DNA of 37,622 nt from Deltaproteobacteria bacterium (lineage in GTDB: Bacteria > Myxococcota > Myxococcia > Myxococcales > 40CM-4-68-19), in NCBI GenBank assembly GCA_005879535.1, contig VBKI01000041.1:1-37622 (forward strand), in the 5' to 3' direction. How positions within the stretch are numbered: the stretch's first letter is position 1; each line of letters starts with the position of its first letter. The notes under the pieces are model-generated. The model saw only the letters and a list, made by a program, of their open reading frames with translations. It did no database searches and was not told where the DNA came from. Shown piece after piece: positions 16,531-26,081 of this stretch. The position numbers and the translations under genes were made by a program.

Positions 16531-17979
16531 ATGCCGAAGGGCAAGGACGTCATCGGGTTCGCGAAAGACAAGCAGGCCGTGATGGTCGATCTGAAGTTCA
16601 TGGACTTCCTCGGCCTCTGGCAGCACTTCACCATCCCGATTTCGGAGCTGAGCGAAGCGGTCTTCGACGAAGGACTTGGATTCGACGGATCGTCGATCCG
16701 CGGCTGGATGCCCATCCACGCCAGCGACATGCTGGTGGTGCCGGATCCGGAGACCGGGCAGATCGACCCGTTCATGAAGGACGCCACCCTTTCCCTGATC
16801 TGCAACATCGTCGACCCCATCACCAAGGAGCCTTACGCGCGCGATCCCCGGTTCATCGCGCAGAAAGCCGAGCGCTACCTGAAGCAGTCGGGCGTCGGCG
16901 ACGTCGCCTACTTCGGGCCGGAGATCGAGTTCTTCATCTTCGACGGCGTCTCGTATGACAACAGCGTGAACCACGCCCACTACAAGATCGAGTCTCGCGA
17001 GGGCCAGTGGGAGACCGGTCACGCGCGCGAGACACACTGGGACGGCACCAGGGTCGTCGAGCGTCCCAACCTGGGCTACAAGCCGCGCTACAAGGAAGGT
17101 TACTTTCCCGTCGCGCCCATCGACTCGCTGCAGGACATCCGCACCGAGATGTGCCGGGTGATGGAGCAGTGCGGGATCCAGATCGAACGCCAGCACCACG
17201 AGGTGGCCACTGCCGGCCAGGCGGAGATCGACATCCGCTACGACTCGCTGGTGCGCACCGCCGACAAGCTCATGTGGTACAAGTACGTGATCAAGAACGT
17301 CGCGCTCCGCAACGGCAAGACCGTGACGTGCATGCCCAAGCCGCTCTTCGGCGACAACGGCTCCGGCATGCATACCCACCAGTCGATCTGGAAGGGCAGC
17401 AAGCCGCTCTTCGCCGGCGAAGGCTATGCCGGCATCTCCGATCTGGCTCTTCACTACATCGGTGGCGTCCTCAAGCACGCCCGCGCTCTGGCGGCGTTCT
17501 GCAACCCGACCACCAACTCGTACAAGCGGCTGGTCCCAGGGTTCGAGGCGCCGGTGAATCTGGCCTACAGCTCCCGCAACCGCAGCGCGGCCATCCGCAT
17601 CCCCATGTACTCACCGAGCCCCAAAGCCAAGCGCATCGAGTTCCGCTCCCCGGACCCGAGCTGCAACCCGTACCTGGCGTTCGCCGCCATGCTCATGGCT
17701 GGCCTCGACGGCATCGAGAACCGCATCGACCCGGGCGACCCGCTGGACAAGGACATCTACGGGCTCTCTCCGGAGGAGCTGAAGGACGTTCCGAAGATGC
17801 CGGGATCCCTGGAGGAGGCGCTCGGGGAGCTGAAGAGGGACCACGAGTTCCTCCTCAAGGGCGACGTGTTCACCTCCGACGTGATCGAGGCGTGGATCGA
17901 CACCAAGGTGGAGAAGGAGCTGAACCCGGTGCGGCTGCGGCCGACGCCGATGGAGTTCGCGCTCTACTTCGATATCTGA
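16531..17979 (+). CDS. glnA: Type I glutamine synthetase
   Basis: The 482-residue protein carries the GSI motifs in order: DGSSIRGW (residues about 52-59), [11 protein letters not shown], the metal/ATP segment [10 protein letters not shown], the glutamate-binding [17 protein letters not shown] and [27 protein letters not shown]. Tyr410 in DIYGLSPEE is the adenylylation site used by GlnE in GSI-beta enzymes. It makes glutamine from glutamate, ammonia and ATP in the cytoplasm as a dodecamer. Partnering with glnB immediately upstream is the classical arrangement. A strong terminator closes the operon. Confidence 0.97.
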   Translation: MPKGKDVIGFAKDKQAVMVDLKFMDFLGLWQHFTIPISELSEAVFDEGLGFDGSSIRGWMPIHASDMLVVPDPETGQIDPFMKDATLSLICNIVDPITKEPYARDPRFIAQKAERYLKQSGVGDVAYFGPEIEFFIFDGVSYDNSVNHAHYKIESREGQWETGHARETHWDGTRVVERPNLGYKPRYKEGYFPVAPIDSLQDIRTEMCRVMEQCGIQIERQHHEVATAGQAEIDIRYDSLVRTADKLMWYKYVIKNVALRNGKTVTCMPKPLFGDNGSGMHTHQSIWKGSKPLFAGEGYAGISDLALHYIGGVLKHARALAAFCNPTTNSYKRLVPGFEAPVNLAYSSRNRSAAIRIPMYSPSPKAKRIEFRSPDPSCNPYLAFAAMLMAGLDGIENRIDPGDPLDKDIYGLSPEELKDVPKMPGSLEEALGELKRDHEFLLKGDVFTSDVIEAWIDTKVEKELNPVRLRPTPMEFALYFDI

Positions 17980-18003
17980 CGGACCCCGGACTTTGACTTC
18001 GAG

Positions 18004-18039
18004 GCCCCCGGGAGTATTGCTCCCGGGGGCTTTGCTTTC
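18004..18039 (+). terminator. Rho-independent terminator of glnBA
   Basis: A perfect 11-bp stem (18004-18014 pairing with 18020-18030, GC-rich) encloses a five-base loop TATTG and is followed by a T-rich run (TTTGCTTTC). It begins 25 bp after the glnA stop. The next gene's ATG at 18041 follows directly, so that gene needs its own promoter or read-through. Confidence 0.85.
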
Positions 18040-18040
18040 G

Positions 18041-18625
18041 ATGAACCGGGTCATCCTCCTGCTGCTGATCGCCGCCTGTACCCCCGCGCACACGCGGCGT
18101 ACCGCCGACCCGCGCGCGCTCCGCGGAGTGAAGCTGGGCGTGCCGGTGCCCGCCGACGCCCGCCCGACTCCGGGCATCGGATGTGGACAGATCTCGCAGG
18201 ACCTCCCGCAGCGCGCATACAAGGCGCTCGTCGCTTCGTTCAGCGACGCCGGCGCCGAGACGAGCAACTCCGATCGCGCGCCGTGGGTCCTGACCGTCGC
18301 CCTGCGGGAGGCGACCCTCGGCGAGGAGAACACGCGGCCGCGGCGGACGGATCGTCCGCCGGCGAGTCCGGTCCAACCGGTAGGCCCGGACGCGCCGCCG
18401 CTCGACCAGCCGCAGGCGAGCGTCTTCAACAGTGGGAACGGCTCCGCGGTCGTCGTCCTGGACGCGACGCTTGCGCGCTCCGGAGACACGGTCTGGATCG
18501 GCACCGTCACCGGCCACGCGCAGTCCGCCCCCTGCGTGCAGGCCATCGACAAGGTGCGCGAGGCTCTCTTCGACGCGATCGACGAGTTGCGCGACCGCGT
18601 GCTGCCGTTGATCAGGGGCGCTTGA
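18041..18625 (+). CDS. Small lipoprotein of unknown function
   Basis: The 194-residue product has a short lipoprotein signal with lipobox LIAAC, placing the acylated Cys at residue 13, followed by TPAHTRR. The mature part contains a PGIGCGQISQD segment, a proline-rich linker (about residues 105-125) and two further Cys. I recognise no family. The ATG at 18041 is chosen because it starts the signal peptide; the longer frame from 17993 would include the glnA terminator. Its stop overlaps the TTG start of the next, polytopic membrane gene, so the two probably act together in the envelope. Confidence 0.75.
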   Translation: MNRVILLLLIAACTPAHTRRTADPRALRGVKLGVPVPADARPTPGIGCGQISQDLPQRAYKALVASFSDAGAETSNSDRAPWVLTVALREATLGEENTRPRRTDRPPASPVQPVGPDAPPLDQPQASVFNSGNGSAVVVLDATLARSGDTVWIGTVTGHAQSAPCVQAIDKVREALFDAIDELRDRVLPLIRGA

Positions 18626-20013
18626 GCGGCGGCACCAGCGCCATCCTGCTCGGAGCGATCGCCGGCGCGGCCGTGGCGACGCTTCCAGGCACCGCGGGCG
18701 TGACCCTCGCGGTCGTCGGCGGCCTTCTCGGCGCCGCGATCGGGGCGCGATACGGGCAGCGGCAGATGGGCTTCTCGCTCTGGTCGCTCGCGGTCGGAGC
18801 ATTCGCGGTTCCGGTGGTCACTCTGGCCGTTGCCCCGGGCGCCGACATGGCGATGCACGTGGCGATCGCGCGGGGCCTCGTCCACGGCGCGCTCTCGCCG
18901 GCGTGGCCGGGCGTCCAGGCCGGTGCGTATCCGCGCGGGTTCTCCGCGGTCGTTGCGCTGCTGTCGCCGCTTGGACTCGCGCGCGCCGGTCTGCTCGCCG
19001 CCGCCGCGTCGTATCTCGTCTTCTGGGCCGGCCTCTCCGCCGTACTCCAGGGACCGTTGCGCGCGCCCGCCGCCCGGACGGTGGCGGCCGTTGCGGTGCT
19101 GCTCTCCCGGACACCGCAGATCTTCTTCGACTGGGGTGGGAACCCGACGGCGATGGCCATCGGTCTCGCCCTGTTCGGCGCCGCACAGGACAATGCTCGA
19201 TACGCTGCGCTCTGCCTCGGCGGAGCGGCAGCGACGCATCCGATGGGAGCGTGCGCCGGCGCGTTGCTGCTGGCGCTCCGCTGGCGAACCCCGGCCCTGG
19301 CGGTGGCGGGCGGCGTGGCGTTGGCGGCAGTGCTGGCAGCGCTGGCGATCTGGGGGCCGCAGCTCTCCCCGCGCGAGACCGCCTGGCTCCGCGATTACGC
19401 GGTCCAGCACGAGCGCGTTGGGAGCGGCGTTCTGGGCGATCCGGCGAACATCGCCACGGCGGTGGCCGCGGCATTCCTGCTGTGGAAGCGACGGTTCCGC
19501 CTCGTCGCGGCTTCCGCTGCGGCGCTTCTCGGACTGGTCGCGTTGTTCGCGCTCCTTCCGCAGGCGGGCCTGTACCCTGTGCGCTTCGCTCCGCTCCTGC
19601 TGGTTGCCGTCACGCCGTTGTGGGCGCACGCCGGAGCAGGCCGGATTCCGCTGCTGGCGCCACTCGCGCTGCTGGCGGCGCTTCCGGGGCATTGGCGCTG
19701 GTACCAGCGGGCCGAACCAATCGCGACCGCCGCGGACGTCGCCGCGATCCGGTGTGTCGCGCACGAAACGCCGCCATCCGCGGTGATCGACGGCGCCTAC
19801 GGTGACGCCACGCAATGGATTCCCGCGCTCGCCGGCCGCGCCGTGACCCGGCCGCATCGACACGTCAGCCTCTTCGACGAGACCGACGCCGCGCTCGCAC
19901 GGCTTCCGAAAGCCACGTTCCGCTTCGTCGGCGAGCAGCTCCGCTACGGCGAGCCCGCGCCGGGATCCGGCGGAGATCCGCTCTGCTCGGGAAGGCTGCT
20001 ACGGCTTCAGTAA
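18622..20013 (+). CDS. Polytopic membrane protein, GT-C glycosyltransferase-like
   Basis: This product of about 463 residues is read from the TTG at 18622, which overlaps the lipoprotein stop and has AGGGG a few bases upstream. It has ten or more hydrophobic segments. After the second or third, the loop APGADMAMHVAIARGL followed by GAYPRGFSAVVALLSPL resembles the first periplasmic loop of GT-C-fold transferases, which carries an acidic catalytic residue. A soluble C-terminal tail of about 90 residues (from TAADVAAIRC) follows the membrane part. GT-C enzymes transfer sugars from lipid-linked donors on the outer face of the membrane; the assignment here is by pattern only and no substrate can be named. 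It converges on hflX with a seven-base overlap. Confidence 0.6.
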   Translation: MSGGTSAILLGAIAGAAVATLPGTAGVTLAVVGGLLGAAIGARYGQRQMGFSLWSLAVGAFAVPVVTLAVAPGADMAMHVAIARGLVHGALSPAWPGVQAGAYPRGFSAVVALLSPLGLARAGLLAAAASYLVFWAGLSAVLQGPLRAPAARTVAAVAVLLSRTPQIFFDWGGNPTAMAIGLALFGAAQDNARYAALCLGGAAATHPMGACAGALLLALRWRTPALAVAGGVALAAVLAALAIWGPQLSPRETAWLRDYAVQHERVGSGVLGDPANIATAVAAAFLLWKRRFRLVAASAAALLGLVALFALLPQAGLYPVRFAPLLLVAVTPLWAHAGAGRIPLLAPLALLAALPGHWRWYQRAEPIATAADVAAIRCVAHETPPSAVIDGAYGDATQWIPALAGRAVTRPHRHVSLFDETDAALARLPKATFRFVGEQLRYGEPAPGSGGDPLCSGRLLRLQ

Positions 20014-21680
20014 CGGGGCCGGGCAAACTCCGGTTCGCGGCCAGGAGCGAGCACCTTGCCTCGTTTCCAGAGGATGTCCTCGCAGCGTTCGAGAAGCTCC
20101 CCAAACCCGCGGCGCTTCGTCGACGACACCGCGACTCCGTCGTCCCGCAGCGCCAGCGTCGCGGCAGCCTCGGGAGCGCGGTCCGCCTTGTTGTAGACGA
20201 GCAGCCTGGGCGTGGCGGCGACGTCGAGGGTGGAGAGAACGCGCTCGACGGCCTGCGCCTGCTCGTCATGGCGGGGATCGCTGGCGTCGACGACGTGGAG
20301 CAGGAGGTCGGCGTCCTCCAGCTCTTCCAGCGTGGCGCGGAACGCCGCCACCAGATCCTTCGGGAGATCGCGGATGAACCCGACCGTGTCGGTGATGATC
20401 ACCTCGCGGTCGCGGGGAAAGCGCAACCTCCGCGAGGTCGGATCCAGAGTGGCGAAGAGCTTGTTTTCGGCGAGGACCGCCGAATCGGTGAGCGCATTGA
20501 GCAGCGTGCTCTTTCCCGCGTTGGTATAGCCGACGATGGAGATCACCGGGACCCCGGTACGGTTGCGCTGGCGGCGCCGCGTCGCGCGGTCTCCGGAGAG
20601 ACGGTCGATGCGCGATTCCAGCGCGGAGATCCGCTCGCGTACCCTGCGACGATCGATCTCCAGCTTCGTCTCGCCGGGTCCGCGACCCCCGATTCCACCG
20701 GCGAGGCGCGAGAGCGAGTCGTCCCTTCCGACCAGCCGCGGCAGCAGGTACTTGAGCTGCGCCAGTTCCACCTGCAACTTGCCGTCGGCGCTTTGCGCTC
20801 GCTGCGCGAAGATGTCGAGGATGAGCTGCGTCCGATCGAGAATGCGCAGCGAGGTGGCCTCGCCGATGTGGCGCGCCTGCGAGGGAGTCAGATTCCGATC
20901 GAACACGAGCAGGTCGGCTCCGAGCGCCATCGAGCGCACCAGGATCTCCTGCAGCTTGCCTTCGCCGATCAGCGTGCGGGGATCGATCTCGCGGCGCGCC
21001 TGCAGGATCACGTCGAGCACCTGCACGTCCGCGGTGCGCGCCAGCTCCTGGAGCTCTTGCAGCGAAGCCTCCGCCGCCGTCCGATCGCCGGTATGGACGC
21101 CGACGAGAATGGCGCGCCCGGCGACGCCGACGGCGCGGACCGGAGCGACGCGAGCCATCTCCTGCTCCAGCGCTGCGATCTGCCCCTGCGCGTCGAACTC
21201 CAGCTCGTAGAGGCTGGGAGCCTCGGCCAGGTTGTACAGGTCGCCCGACGTGTTCCACGGCATCAGCGTCGCGACGTAGATCTTGCCCGGGAGGCCGTCC
21301 TCGCTGGCGACGATGGCCGCGACGGCGTCCAGCCGCAGCAGCACGAGGTCCGTCAGGTCGTCCCGGGTAAGCGGCTCGTCCTTGAGGTGCGTGTGCACCA
21401 GGCGCAGGCCACGGAGGCGCGCATGGCCGGCGCGGGCGCGGCCGATGTCCGGCAGCACGAGCTGGCGCGCGTCTCCCACGATCACATGCTCCACCTCACC
21501 CCGGCGGTTGATGAGCACGCCGAGCTGTCTGCCGATTTCTCTCGACAATTCGGTGAGATGGCGGGCCAGTTCGGGGGAAACAAGCTCGCGCTGCTGGACC
21601 CGCCGGCGGCGGGTGGCGAGCAGGCGCTTGCTGTGGCTGGCCTTGAGTCCGGCTGTGTTTCCGAAAAGAGCGTCCTTCAC
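20007..21680 (-). CDS. hflX: GTPase HflX with long N-terminal extension
   Basis: The 557-residue protein contains the HflX order: an N-terminal nucleotide-interacting domain ([36 protein letters not shown], the family signature [13 protein letters not shown]), a Gly-rich [14 protein letters not shown], then the G domain with G1 [10 protein letters not shown]3 DTVGF and G4 NKAD. E. coli HflX is 426 residues; the extra 130 or so lie at the N-terminus, a form known from Deltaproteobacteria and some archaea. HflX splits stalled 70S ribosomes under heat stress. The GTG start at 21680 has GAGG five bases upstream. It is divergent from proB. Confidence 0.93.
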   Translation of the reverse strand: MKDALFGNTAGLKASHSKRLLATRRRRVQQRELVSPELARHLTELSREIGRQLGVLINRRGEVEHVIVGDARQLVLPDIGRARAGHARLRGLRLVHTHLKDEPLTRDDLTDLVLLRLDAVAAIVASEDGLPGKIYVATLMPWNTSGDLYNLAEAPSLYELEFDAQGQIAALEQEMARVAPVRAVGVAGRAILVGVHTGDRTAAEASLQELQELARTADVQVLDVILQARREIDPRTLIGEGKLQEILVRSMALGADLLVFDRNLTPSQARHIGEATSLRILDRTQLILDIFAQRAQSADGKLQVELAQLKYLLPRLVGRDDSLSRLAGGIGGRGPGETKLEIDRRRVRERISALESRIDRLSGDRATRRRQRNRTGVPVISIVGYTNAGKSTLLNALTDSAVLAENKLFATLDPTSRRLRFPRDREVIITDTVGFIRDLPKDLVAAFRATLEELEDADLLLHVVDASDPRHDEQAQAVERVLSTLDVAATPRLLVYNKADRAPEAAATLALRDDGVAVSSTKRRGFGELLERCEDILWKRGKVLAPGREPEFARPRY

Positions 21681-21736
21681 TGGAGCCTCGTATGTAACAC
21701 GCGCGAGCCTTTGCTACATTTGGACAGACGAGCCTG
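21681..21736. promoter_or_regulatory. Divergent hflX/proB promoter region with imperfect dyad
   Basis: This 56-bp spacer must hold both promoters. ATGTAAC at 21692-21698 and GCTACAT at 21713-21719 form an inverted repeat with one mismatch and a 14-base spacer. The same AT-rich blocks could serve as -10 elements on the two strands (TACATT on plus, TACATA on minus). It is AT-rich against its surroundings. No known regulator site is recognised. Confidence 0.35.
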
Positions 21737-22876
21737 ATGACCAACTCCCTCCGCTCCTCTTTCGCGCGCTGCCGAAGGCCGGTGATCAAGATCGGCTCGG
21801 CGGTGCTCGCCGGGGCGGCCGGGAAAGCAGGCCCCCCATCGCTGGACCGACAGAAGTTCGCGCGCCTCTGCGACGATCTGGCGGCCGTTGCCCAGGGCCG
21901 CACGCCCGTCGTCGTCTCCAGCGGCGCCGTTGCGCTCGGTGTCGAGCGGCTGGAGCTGAAGCAGCGGCCACAAGAGATGGCGCTCAAGCAGGCAGCGGCG
22001 GCGGCCGGCCAGAGCCGGCTGATGCGACTCTACGACGACGAATTGGAACGGCGTGGACTGCAGTGCGCGCAGGTCCTCCTCACGCACGCCGACATCGCGG
22101 ACCGGGGCCGGTACCTGAACGCGCGGCGCGCGCTGGCCGAGCTGCTCTCGCGCAACGTCGTCCCGGTGATCAACGAGAACGACACGGTCAGCGTGGAGGA
22201 GATCAAGTTCGGTGACAACGACGCCCTGGCGGCGATGGTCGTCGACCTGGTCGAGGCCGATCTGCTGGTCATCCTCACGGACGCCGGCGGCGTCTACACC
22301 TCCGATCCACGGCTGGACGCCAAGGCGGAGCGCATTTCGCATCTGGAGCGCATCAGCGCCGCAGAGGAGGCGCTGGCAGGCGATCCCGGCACGGGTCTGG
22401 GCAGCGGCGGCATGCTGACCAAGCTGCGCGCCGCGCGTCGGGCGTCGGAAGCCGGCATCCCCTGCGCCATCGTCCCCGGCGAGCCTGGCATCCTGACGAA
22501 GCTGCTCGCCGGAGAAGACGTCGGCACTGTCGTCTCCGCGCAAGGGGAGCGCCGCCGGTTGCGCAAGCGCTGGATGCTCGACCTCAAGGCGCGCGGCGAG
22601 CTGCGCGTCGACGACGGCGCCCGGGCGGCGGTGATCGAGCGGAAGAAGAGCCTGCTGCCGTCGGGAGTCCGGGAGGTACGCGGCACCTTCGCCTCCGGTG
22701 ACCCGGTGGAGATCTCCACGCTCGACGGCACGCCGTTTGCGCGCGGACTCGCGGTGTACTCGGCCGACGAGGTGAGGCGCATCGTCGGCCGCAGGAGCGC
22801 GGAGATCGAAGCGGCGCTCGGATACCGCCTGCTCGACTGCGTCGTGCACCGCGACGACCTGGTGGTGACGCAGTGA
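21737..22876 (+). CDS. proB: Glutamate 5-kinase
   Basis: The 379-residue protein has an amino-acid-kinase domain ([67 protein letters not shown]) followed by a PUA domain ([19 protein letters not shown] onward). It phosphorylates glutamate as the first step of proline synthesis and is usually feedback-inhibited by proline through the kinase domain. Its stop overlaps the proA start (GTGA), so kinase and reductase are made together, which suits the labile glutamyl-phosphate intermediate. Confidence 0.97.
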   Translation: MTNSLRSSFARCRRPVIKIGSAVLAGAAGKAGPPSLDRQKFARLCDDLAAVAQGRTPVVVSSGAVALGVERLELKQRPQEMALKQAAAAAGQSRLMRLYDDELERRGLQCAQVLLTHADIADRGRYLNARRALAELLSRNVVPVINENDTVSVEEIKFGDNDALAAMVVDLVEADLLVILTDAGGVYTSDPRLDAKAERISHLERISAAEEALAGDPGTGLGSGGMLTKLRAARRASEAGIPCAIVPGEPGILTKLLAGEDVGTVVSAQGERRRLRKRWMLDLKARGELRVDDGARAAVIERKKSLLPSGVREVRGTFASGDPVEISTLDGTPFARGLAVYSADEVRRIVGRRSAEIEAALGYRLLDCVVHRDDLVVTQ

Positions 22877-24090
22877 GCGCGGAGCGGAAGCTCGCCGCTC
22901 TCGAGCTCGCCCACCGTGCAAAAATCGCGGCGCGCGACCTGCTTCGCCGCGACCGGCGCAAGCTGGTGCTCGAGGCGGCGGATGCCCTGGAAGCGCGCGC
23001 TCCGGACATCCTCGGGGCGAACGAGGTGGACGTGGCGCGGGCGTCGACCCAGCCGGCGGCGTTCGTCGACCGCCTTCGGCTGGACCCGAAACGACTGCGG
23101 GCCATGGCCAGCGCGATGCGCGAGGTCGCCGCGTTGCCCGACCCCGTGGGCGAGATCGTCGAGTCGCAGACCCGTCCGAACGGCCTGCGCGTCGAGCGCG
23201 TCCGTGCACCGCTCGGGGTGATCCTGATGATCTACGAATCGCGGCCGAACGTGACCGCGGAGGCGGCGGCGCTGTGCCTGCGCAGCGGAAATGCGTCGCT
23301 CCTCCGCGGCGGCTCCGAAGCGCTGCAGACGAACGCGGCGATCACTGGGTGTTTTCCCGAGGACGCGGTGCAGCTGGTGCCACCTGATCGCATGCTCCTC
23401 GACGAGCTGCTGCAGCTCGACGAGCACATCGATCTCTGCATTCCGCGGGGCGGCCCTTCTCTGATCCGCTTCGTCGCCGAGCGCGCCCGGGTCCCCGTCA
23501 TCAAGCACTACCAGGGCGTCTGTCACCTGTATGTGGCTCCGGATGCAGATCTCCAGATGGCGACGAACATCGCCGTCAATGCCAAGGCGCAGCGGCCCGG
23601 AGTCTGCAACGCGCTCGAGTGCCTGCTGGTGGACGCGCGAATCGCGGGCGAAGCGCTGCCGCGGATGTCGGCGGCGCTCCGGGACGCCGGCGTCGAGCTG
23701 CGGTGCGACGAGCGCGCGCTGCCCTTGGTGAAGGGCGGCATCGCGGCCATGGCCGACGACTTCGGACGCGAGTTCCTCGATCTGAAGCTCGCGGTGGCCG
23801 TCGTGGACGACATCGATGAAGCGCTGCGGCACGTCGCACGTTACGGGAGCCGGCATACGGAGGCGATCGTCACGCGGGACCCGCGGCTTGCGGAGCGGTT
23901 CCTGAATGAAGTCGACGCCAGCTGCGTTCTCTGGAACGCGAGCACGCGCTTCAACGACGGCGGCGAGCTGGGCCTCGGCGCCGAGATCGGCATCAGTACC
24001 AGCAAGCTGCACGCGTACGGTCCGATGGGCCTGAGGGAGCTCACCTCCACGCGCTACGTGGTCCGGGGAGACGGTCAGGTCCGTTCATGA
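22873..24090 (+). CDS. proA: Gamma-glutamyl phosphate reductase
   Basis: The 405-residue member of the aldehyde-dehydrogenase superfamily has the ProA landmarks: [49 protein letters not shown], catalytic Cys245 in [10 protein letters not shown] and the end motif [15 protein letters not shown]. It reduces glutamyl-phosphate to glutamate semialdehyde with NADPH. The GTG start overlaps proB, and the stop overlaps the ATG of rsfS (ATGA). In many bacteria nadD sits between proA and rsfS; here it does not. Confidence 0.97.
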   Translation: MSAERKLAALELAHRAKIAARDLLRRDRRKLVLEAADALEARAPDILGANEVDVARASTQPAAFVDRLRLDPKRLRAMASAMREVAALPDPVGEIVESQTRPNGLRVERVRAPLGVILMIYESRPNVTAEAAALCLRSGNASLLRGGSEALQTNAAITGCFPEDAVQLVPPDRMLLDELLQLDEHIDLCIPRGGPSLIRFVAERARVPVIKHYQGVCHLYVAPDADLQMATNIAVNAKAQRPGVCNALECLLVDARIAGEALPRMSAALRDAGVELRCDERALPLVKGGIAAMADDFGREFLDLKLAVAVVDDIDEALRHVARYGSRHTEAIVTRDPRLAERFLNEVDASCVLWNASTRFNDGGELGLGAEIGISTSKLHAYGPMGLRELTSTRYVVRGDGQVRS

Positions 24091-24536
24091 ACAAGGGAGG
24101 AAGCAAGAGGATGAGAAGCCCCACGCAGATCGCGTTGTCCCGCCAGCAAGCAGGTCCCGAACGCGCCGCGGCCAGAGCGGCCGCACGCGTAGACGAAGAG
24201 TCGCAGCGAACCGCCGTGGCTGCCGCCCGCGCCGCCTTGGAAAAGAAGGCGGAGGACGTGGTGGTGCTCGACCTGCGGGGGGTGTCCGGATACACGGACT
24301 TTCTCGTCATCGGCAGCGGCGGCAGCGATCGGCAGCTCGAGGCCATCGCCGAGAGCGTCGAGAAGGAGCTGACCACGAACGGGCACCGCGTGATCGGCAG
24401 CGAAGGGCAGCGGGGGGGCCGCTGGGTGCTGCTCGACTTCGGCGACGTGGTGGTGCACGTCTTCCACGGGGACGAGCGGGCCCACTACGATCTGGAAGGG
24501 CTCTGGGCCGACGCTCCACGCATCGAGGTGGAGTGA
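24087..24536 (+). CDS. rsfS: Ribosome silencing factor
   Basis: The core RsfS/YbeB domain runs from about residue 45 to 149: [22 protein letters not shown], then [29 protein letters not shown]. RsfS binds ribosomal protein uL14 and blocks subunit joining in starvation. The N-terminus is extended by about 40 charged and Ala-rich residues relative to E. coli. ATG 24087 couples to the proA stop and is used here; ATG 24111 would remove eight residues only. The stop overlaps the rlmH start. Confidence 0.93.
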   Translation: MNKGGSKRMRSPTQIALSRQQAGPERAAARAAARVDEESQRTAVAAARAALEKKAEDVVVLDLRGVSGYTDFLVIGSGGSDRQLEAIAESVEKELTTNGHRVIGSEGQRGGRWVLLDFGDVVVHVFHGDERAHYDLEGLWADAPRIEVE

Positions 24537-24961
24537 AGATCCGGGTGCTCTCGGTGGGCAAGGACAAAGGGCCCACCGCGGAGCTGGCAGAAGAGTACGC
24601 GGGGCGGATCCGCCGCTCCGCCGAGCTGACGCTGTTGGAGCTGCGCGCCGAAGGGCCCGAGCGCGAGGCCGGAACCCTGCTCGGCAAGATCCGCGGAGAG
24701 CTGTGGGTGCTCGACGAGCGAGGGACGCTGCTCGGCTCGACACAGCTTTCACAGCGGCTGGAAAAGCTGCGCGATACCGCGCAGGAGCTGACCCTGTGCA
24801 TCGGCGGCGACGAAGGCCTGGCCTCGCGGGTCCGAGAAGAGGCGCATTTCGTCTGGAGCCTCTCGCCGCTGACGCTGCCGCATCGGCTGGCGCGCGTGAT
24901 CGTGCTCGAGCAGCTCTACCGCGCATTCGAGATCCTGCGCGGAGCGCCGTACCACAAGTGA
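24533..24961 (+). CDS. rlmH: 23S rRNA (pseudouridine1915-N3)-methyltransferase RlmH
   Basis: The 142-residue SPOUT methyltransferase has the usual beta-strand start KIRVLSVGK, the SAM-binding knot segment CIGGDEGL and the C-terminal signature LSPLTLPHRLARVIVLEQLYRAFEILRGAPYHK. It methylates pseudouridine 1915 in helix 69 of 23S rRNA on assembled ribosomes. It is slightly shorter than E. coli RlmH (155). The GTG start overlaps rsfS (GTGA). RsfS-RlmH adjacency is conserved across bacteria and supports both calls. Confidence 0.96.
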   Translation: MKIRVLSVGKDKGPTAELAEEYAGRIRRSAELTLLELRAEGPEREAGTLLGKIRGELWVLDERGTLLGSTQLSQRLEKLRDTAQELTLCIGGDEGLASRVREEAHFVWSLSPLTLPHRLARVIVLEQLYRAFEILRGAPYHK

Positions 24962-25005
24962 GCGCTCCTTGCGCGATGCGAGGTCGCTGTGTAGAAGCGC
25001 GGCCC

Positions 25006-25614
25006 ATGCCCACCCTCGTCCTCGTGCGCCATGGCCAGTCGCTCTGGAACCTCGAGAACCGGTTCACGGGCTGGGTGGACGTGCCGCTGACGGAGAAGGG
25101 CGAAACGGAAGCGCGCCGCGCGGGCGAGCTCCTGAAGGGGTTCCGATTCGACCTCGCCTATACCTCCGTGCTCTCGCGCGCGGAGGAGACCCTGCGCATC
25201 ATCCTGGAGACCATGGGCGCGCGGATGCCGATCATTCGCGACCAGGCGCTCAACGAGCGCCACTACGGCGACCTGCAGGGCCTGAACAAGGAGGACACCG
25301 CGAAGCGGTACGGCGCCGCGCAGGTGAAGCTCTGGCGCCGCTCGTACGACGTGCCGCCTCCGAACGGCGAGTCCCTGGAGCTGACCGCGAAACGGACGCT
25401 GCCCTTCTTCGACCGCTGCATCGCGGGCGACCTGCGGCTGGGAAAGAACGTGCTGGTGGTCGCGCACGGCAACTCGAACCGCAGCATCGTGATGCAGCTC
25501 GACCGGCTCACCGGCGAGCAGGTGATCGCGCTCGAGCTCGCGACCGGCGCTCCTCTCGTGTACGAGATGGCGCAGGACGGCACGACCGTGCAGTCGAAGC
25601 GCATCCTCGGCTGA
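25006..25614 (+). CDS. gpmA: 2,3-bisphosphoglycerate-dependent phosphoglycerate mutase
   Basis: The 202-residue histidine phosphatase superfamily protein has the phospho-accepting His9 in LVRHGQSLWN, the GpmA-typical FTGWVDVPLTEKGE, the acid Glu in LNERHYGDLQG and the second His in VAHGNSNR. The WRRSYDVPPP segment is diagnostic of the mutase over general phosphatases. It interconverts 3- and 2-phosphoglycerate in glycolysis. It is shorter than E. coli GpmA (250) by loss of a C-terminal part, as in alphaproteobacterial forms. The ATG at 25006 is preferred because the family begins there; the upstream open frame is a shadow of rlmH. Confidence 0.93.
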   Translation: MPTLVLVRHGQSLWNLENRFTGWVDVPLTEKGETEARRAGELLKGFRFDLAYTSVLSRAEETLRIILETMGARMPIIRDQALNERHYGDLQGLNKEDTAKRYGAAQVKLWRRSYDVPPPNGESLELTAKRTLPFFDRCIAGDLRLGKNVLVVAHGNSNRSIVMQLDRLTGEQVIALELATGAPLVYEMAQDGTTVQSKRILG

Positions 25615-25620
25615 ACCTCC

Positions 25621-26019
25621 GTGGCGCCGCCCTGGGAAGCGCTGGCGCGCGGAGCGGACCTCTTCAACCGCGGGCTGCATTGGGAAGCGCACGAGGCGTG
25701 GGAAGAGCTGTGGCTGGCGCTCGACGACGAGCCGAGGCTGTTCGTCCAAGGACTCATCCAGGTGGCCGCCGCGGGGCACAAGGCGTTCGTGCAGCGCCAG
25801 CCGCGCGGGTGCGTGAAGCTCCTCACCACGGCGCTGGACAAGCTCGAGGCGGCGCCGCCGGACTTCCTCGGCGTCGAGACTCGCGGTTTTCTCGGCGCTC
25901 TCCGTCGGATGCTGACGGAGGCGGAGCGCTGGAGGGCCGGAGAGGTCGCCGACCTGCACCGCAGCCTCATGCCCCCCGTCGTCTTGCTGCGTCCACCTCC
26001 GCCGGCCCAGAAAAAATAG
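25621..26019 (+). CDS. DUF309 family protein
   Basis: This 132-residue helical protein has the DUF309 signature: FNRGLHWEAHEAWEELW, then FVQGLIQVAAAGHKAF and RGCVKLLTTALDKLE. The His/Glu residues of EAHEAWEELW are conserved in the family and could bind metal; the function is unknown. The GTG start lies 6 bp after the mutase stop, so it belongs to the same transcript. It ends in a proline stretch and Lys-Lys encoded by a run of six A just before the stop, in an unusually A-rich patch. Confidence 0.85.
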   Translation: MAPPWEALARGADLFNRGLHWEAHEAWEELWLALDDEPRLFVQGLIQVAAAGHKAFVQRQPRGCVKLLTTALDKLEAAPPDFLGVETRGFLGALRRMLTEAERWRAGEVADLHRSLMPPVVLLRPPPPAQKK

Positions 26020-26081
26020 ATTCAAAAAAATTTGGCCCGCCCAGTGCACTGACGCTCACCCGACCGGGGGTGGCGGGAACG

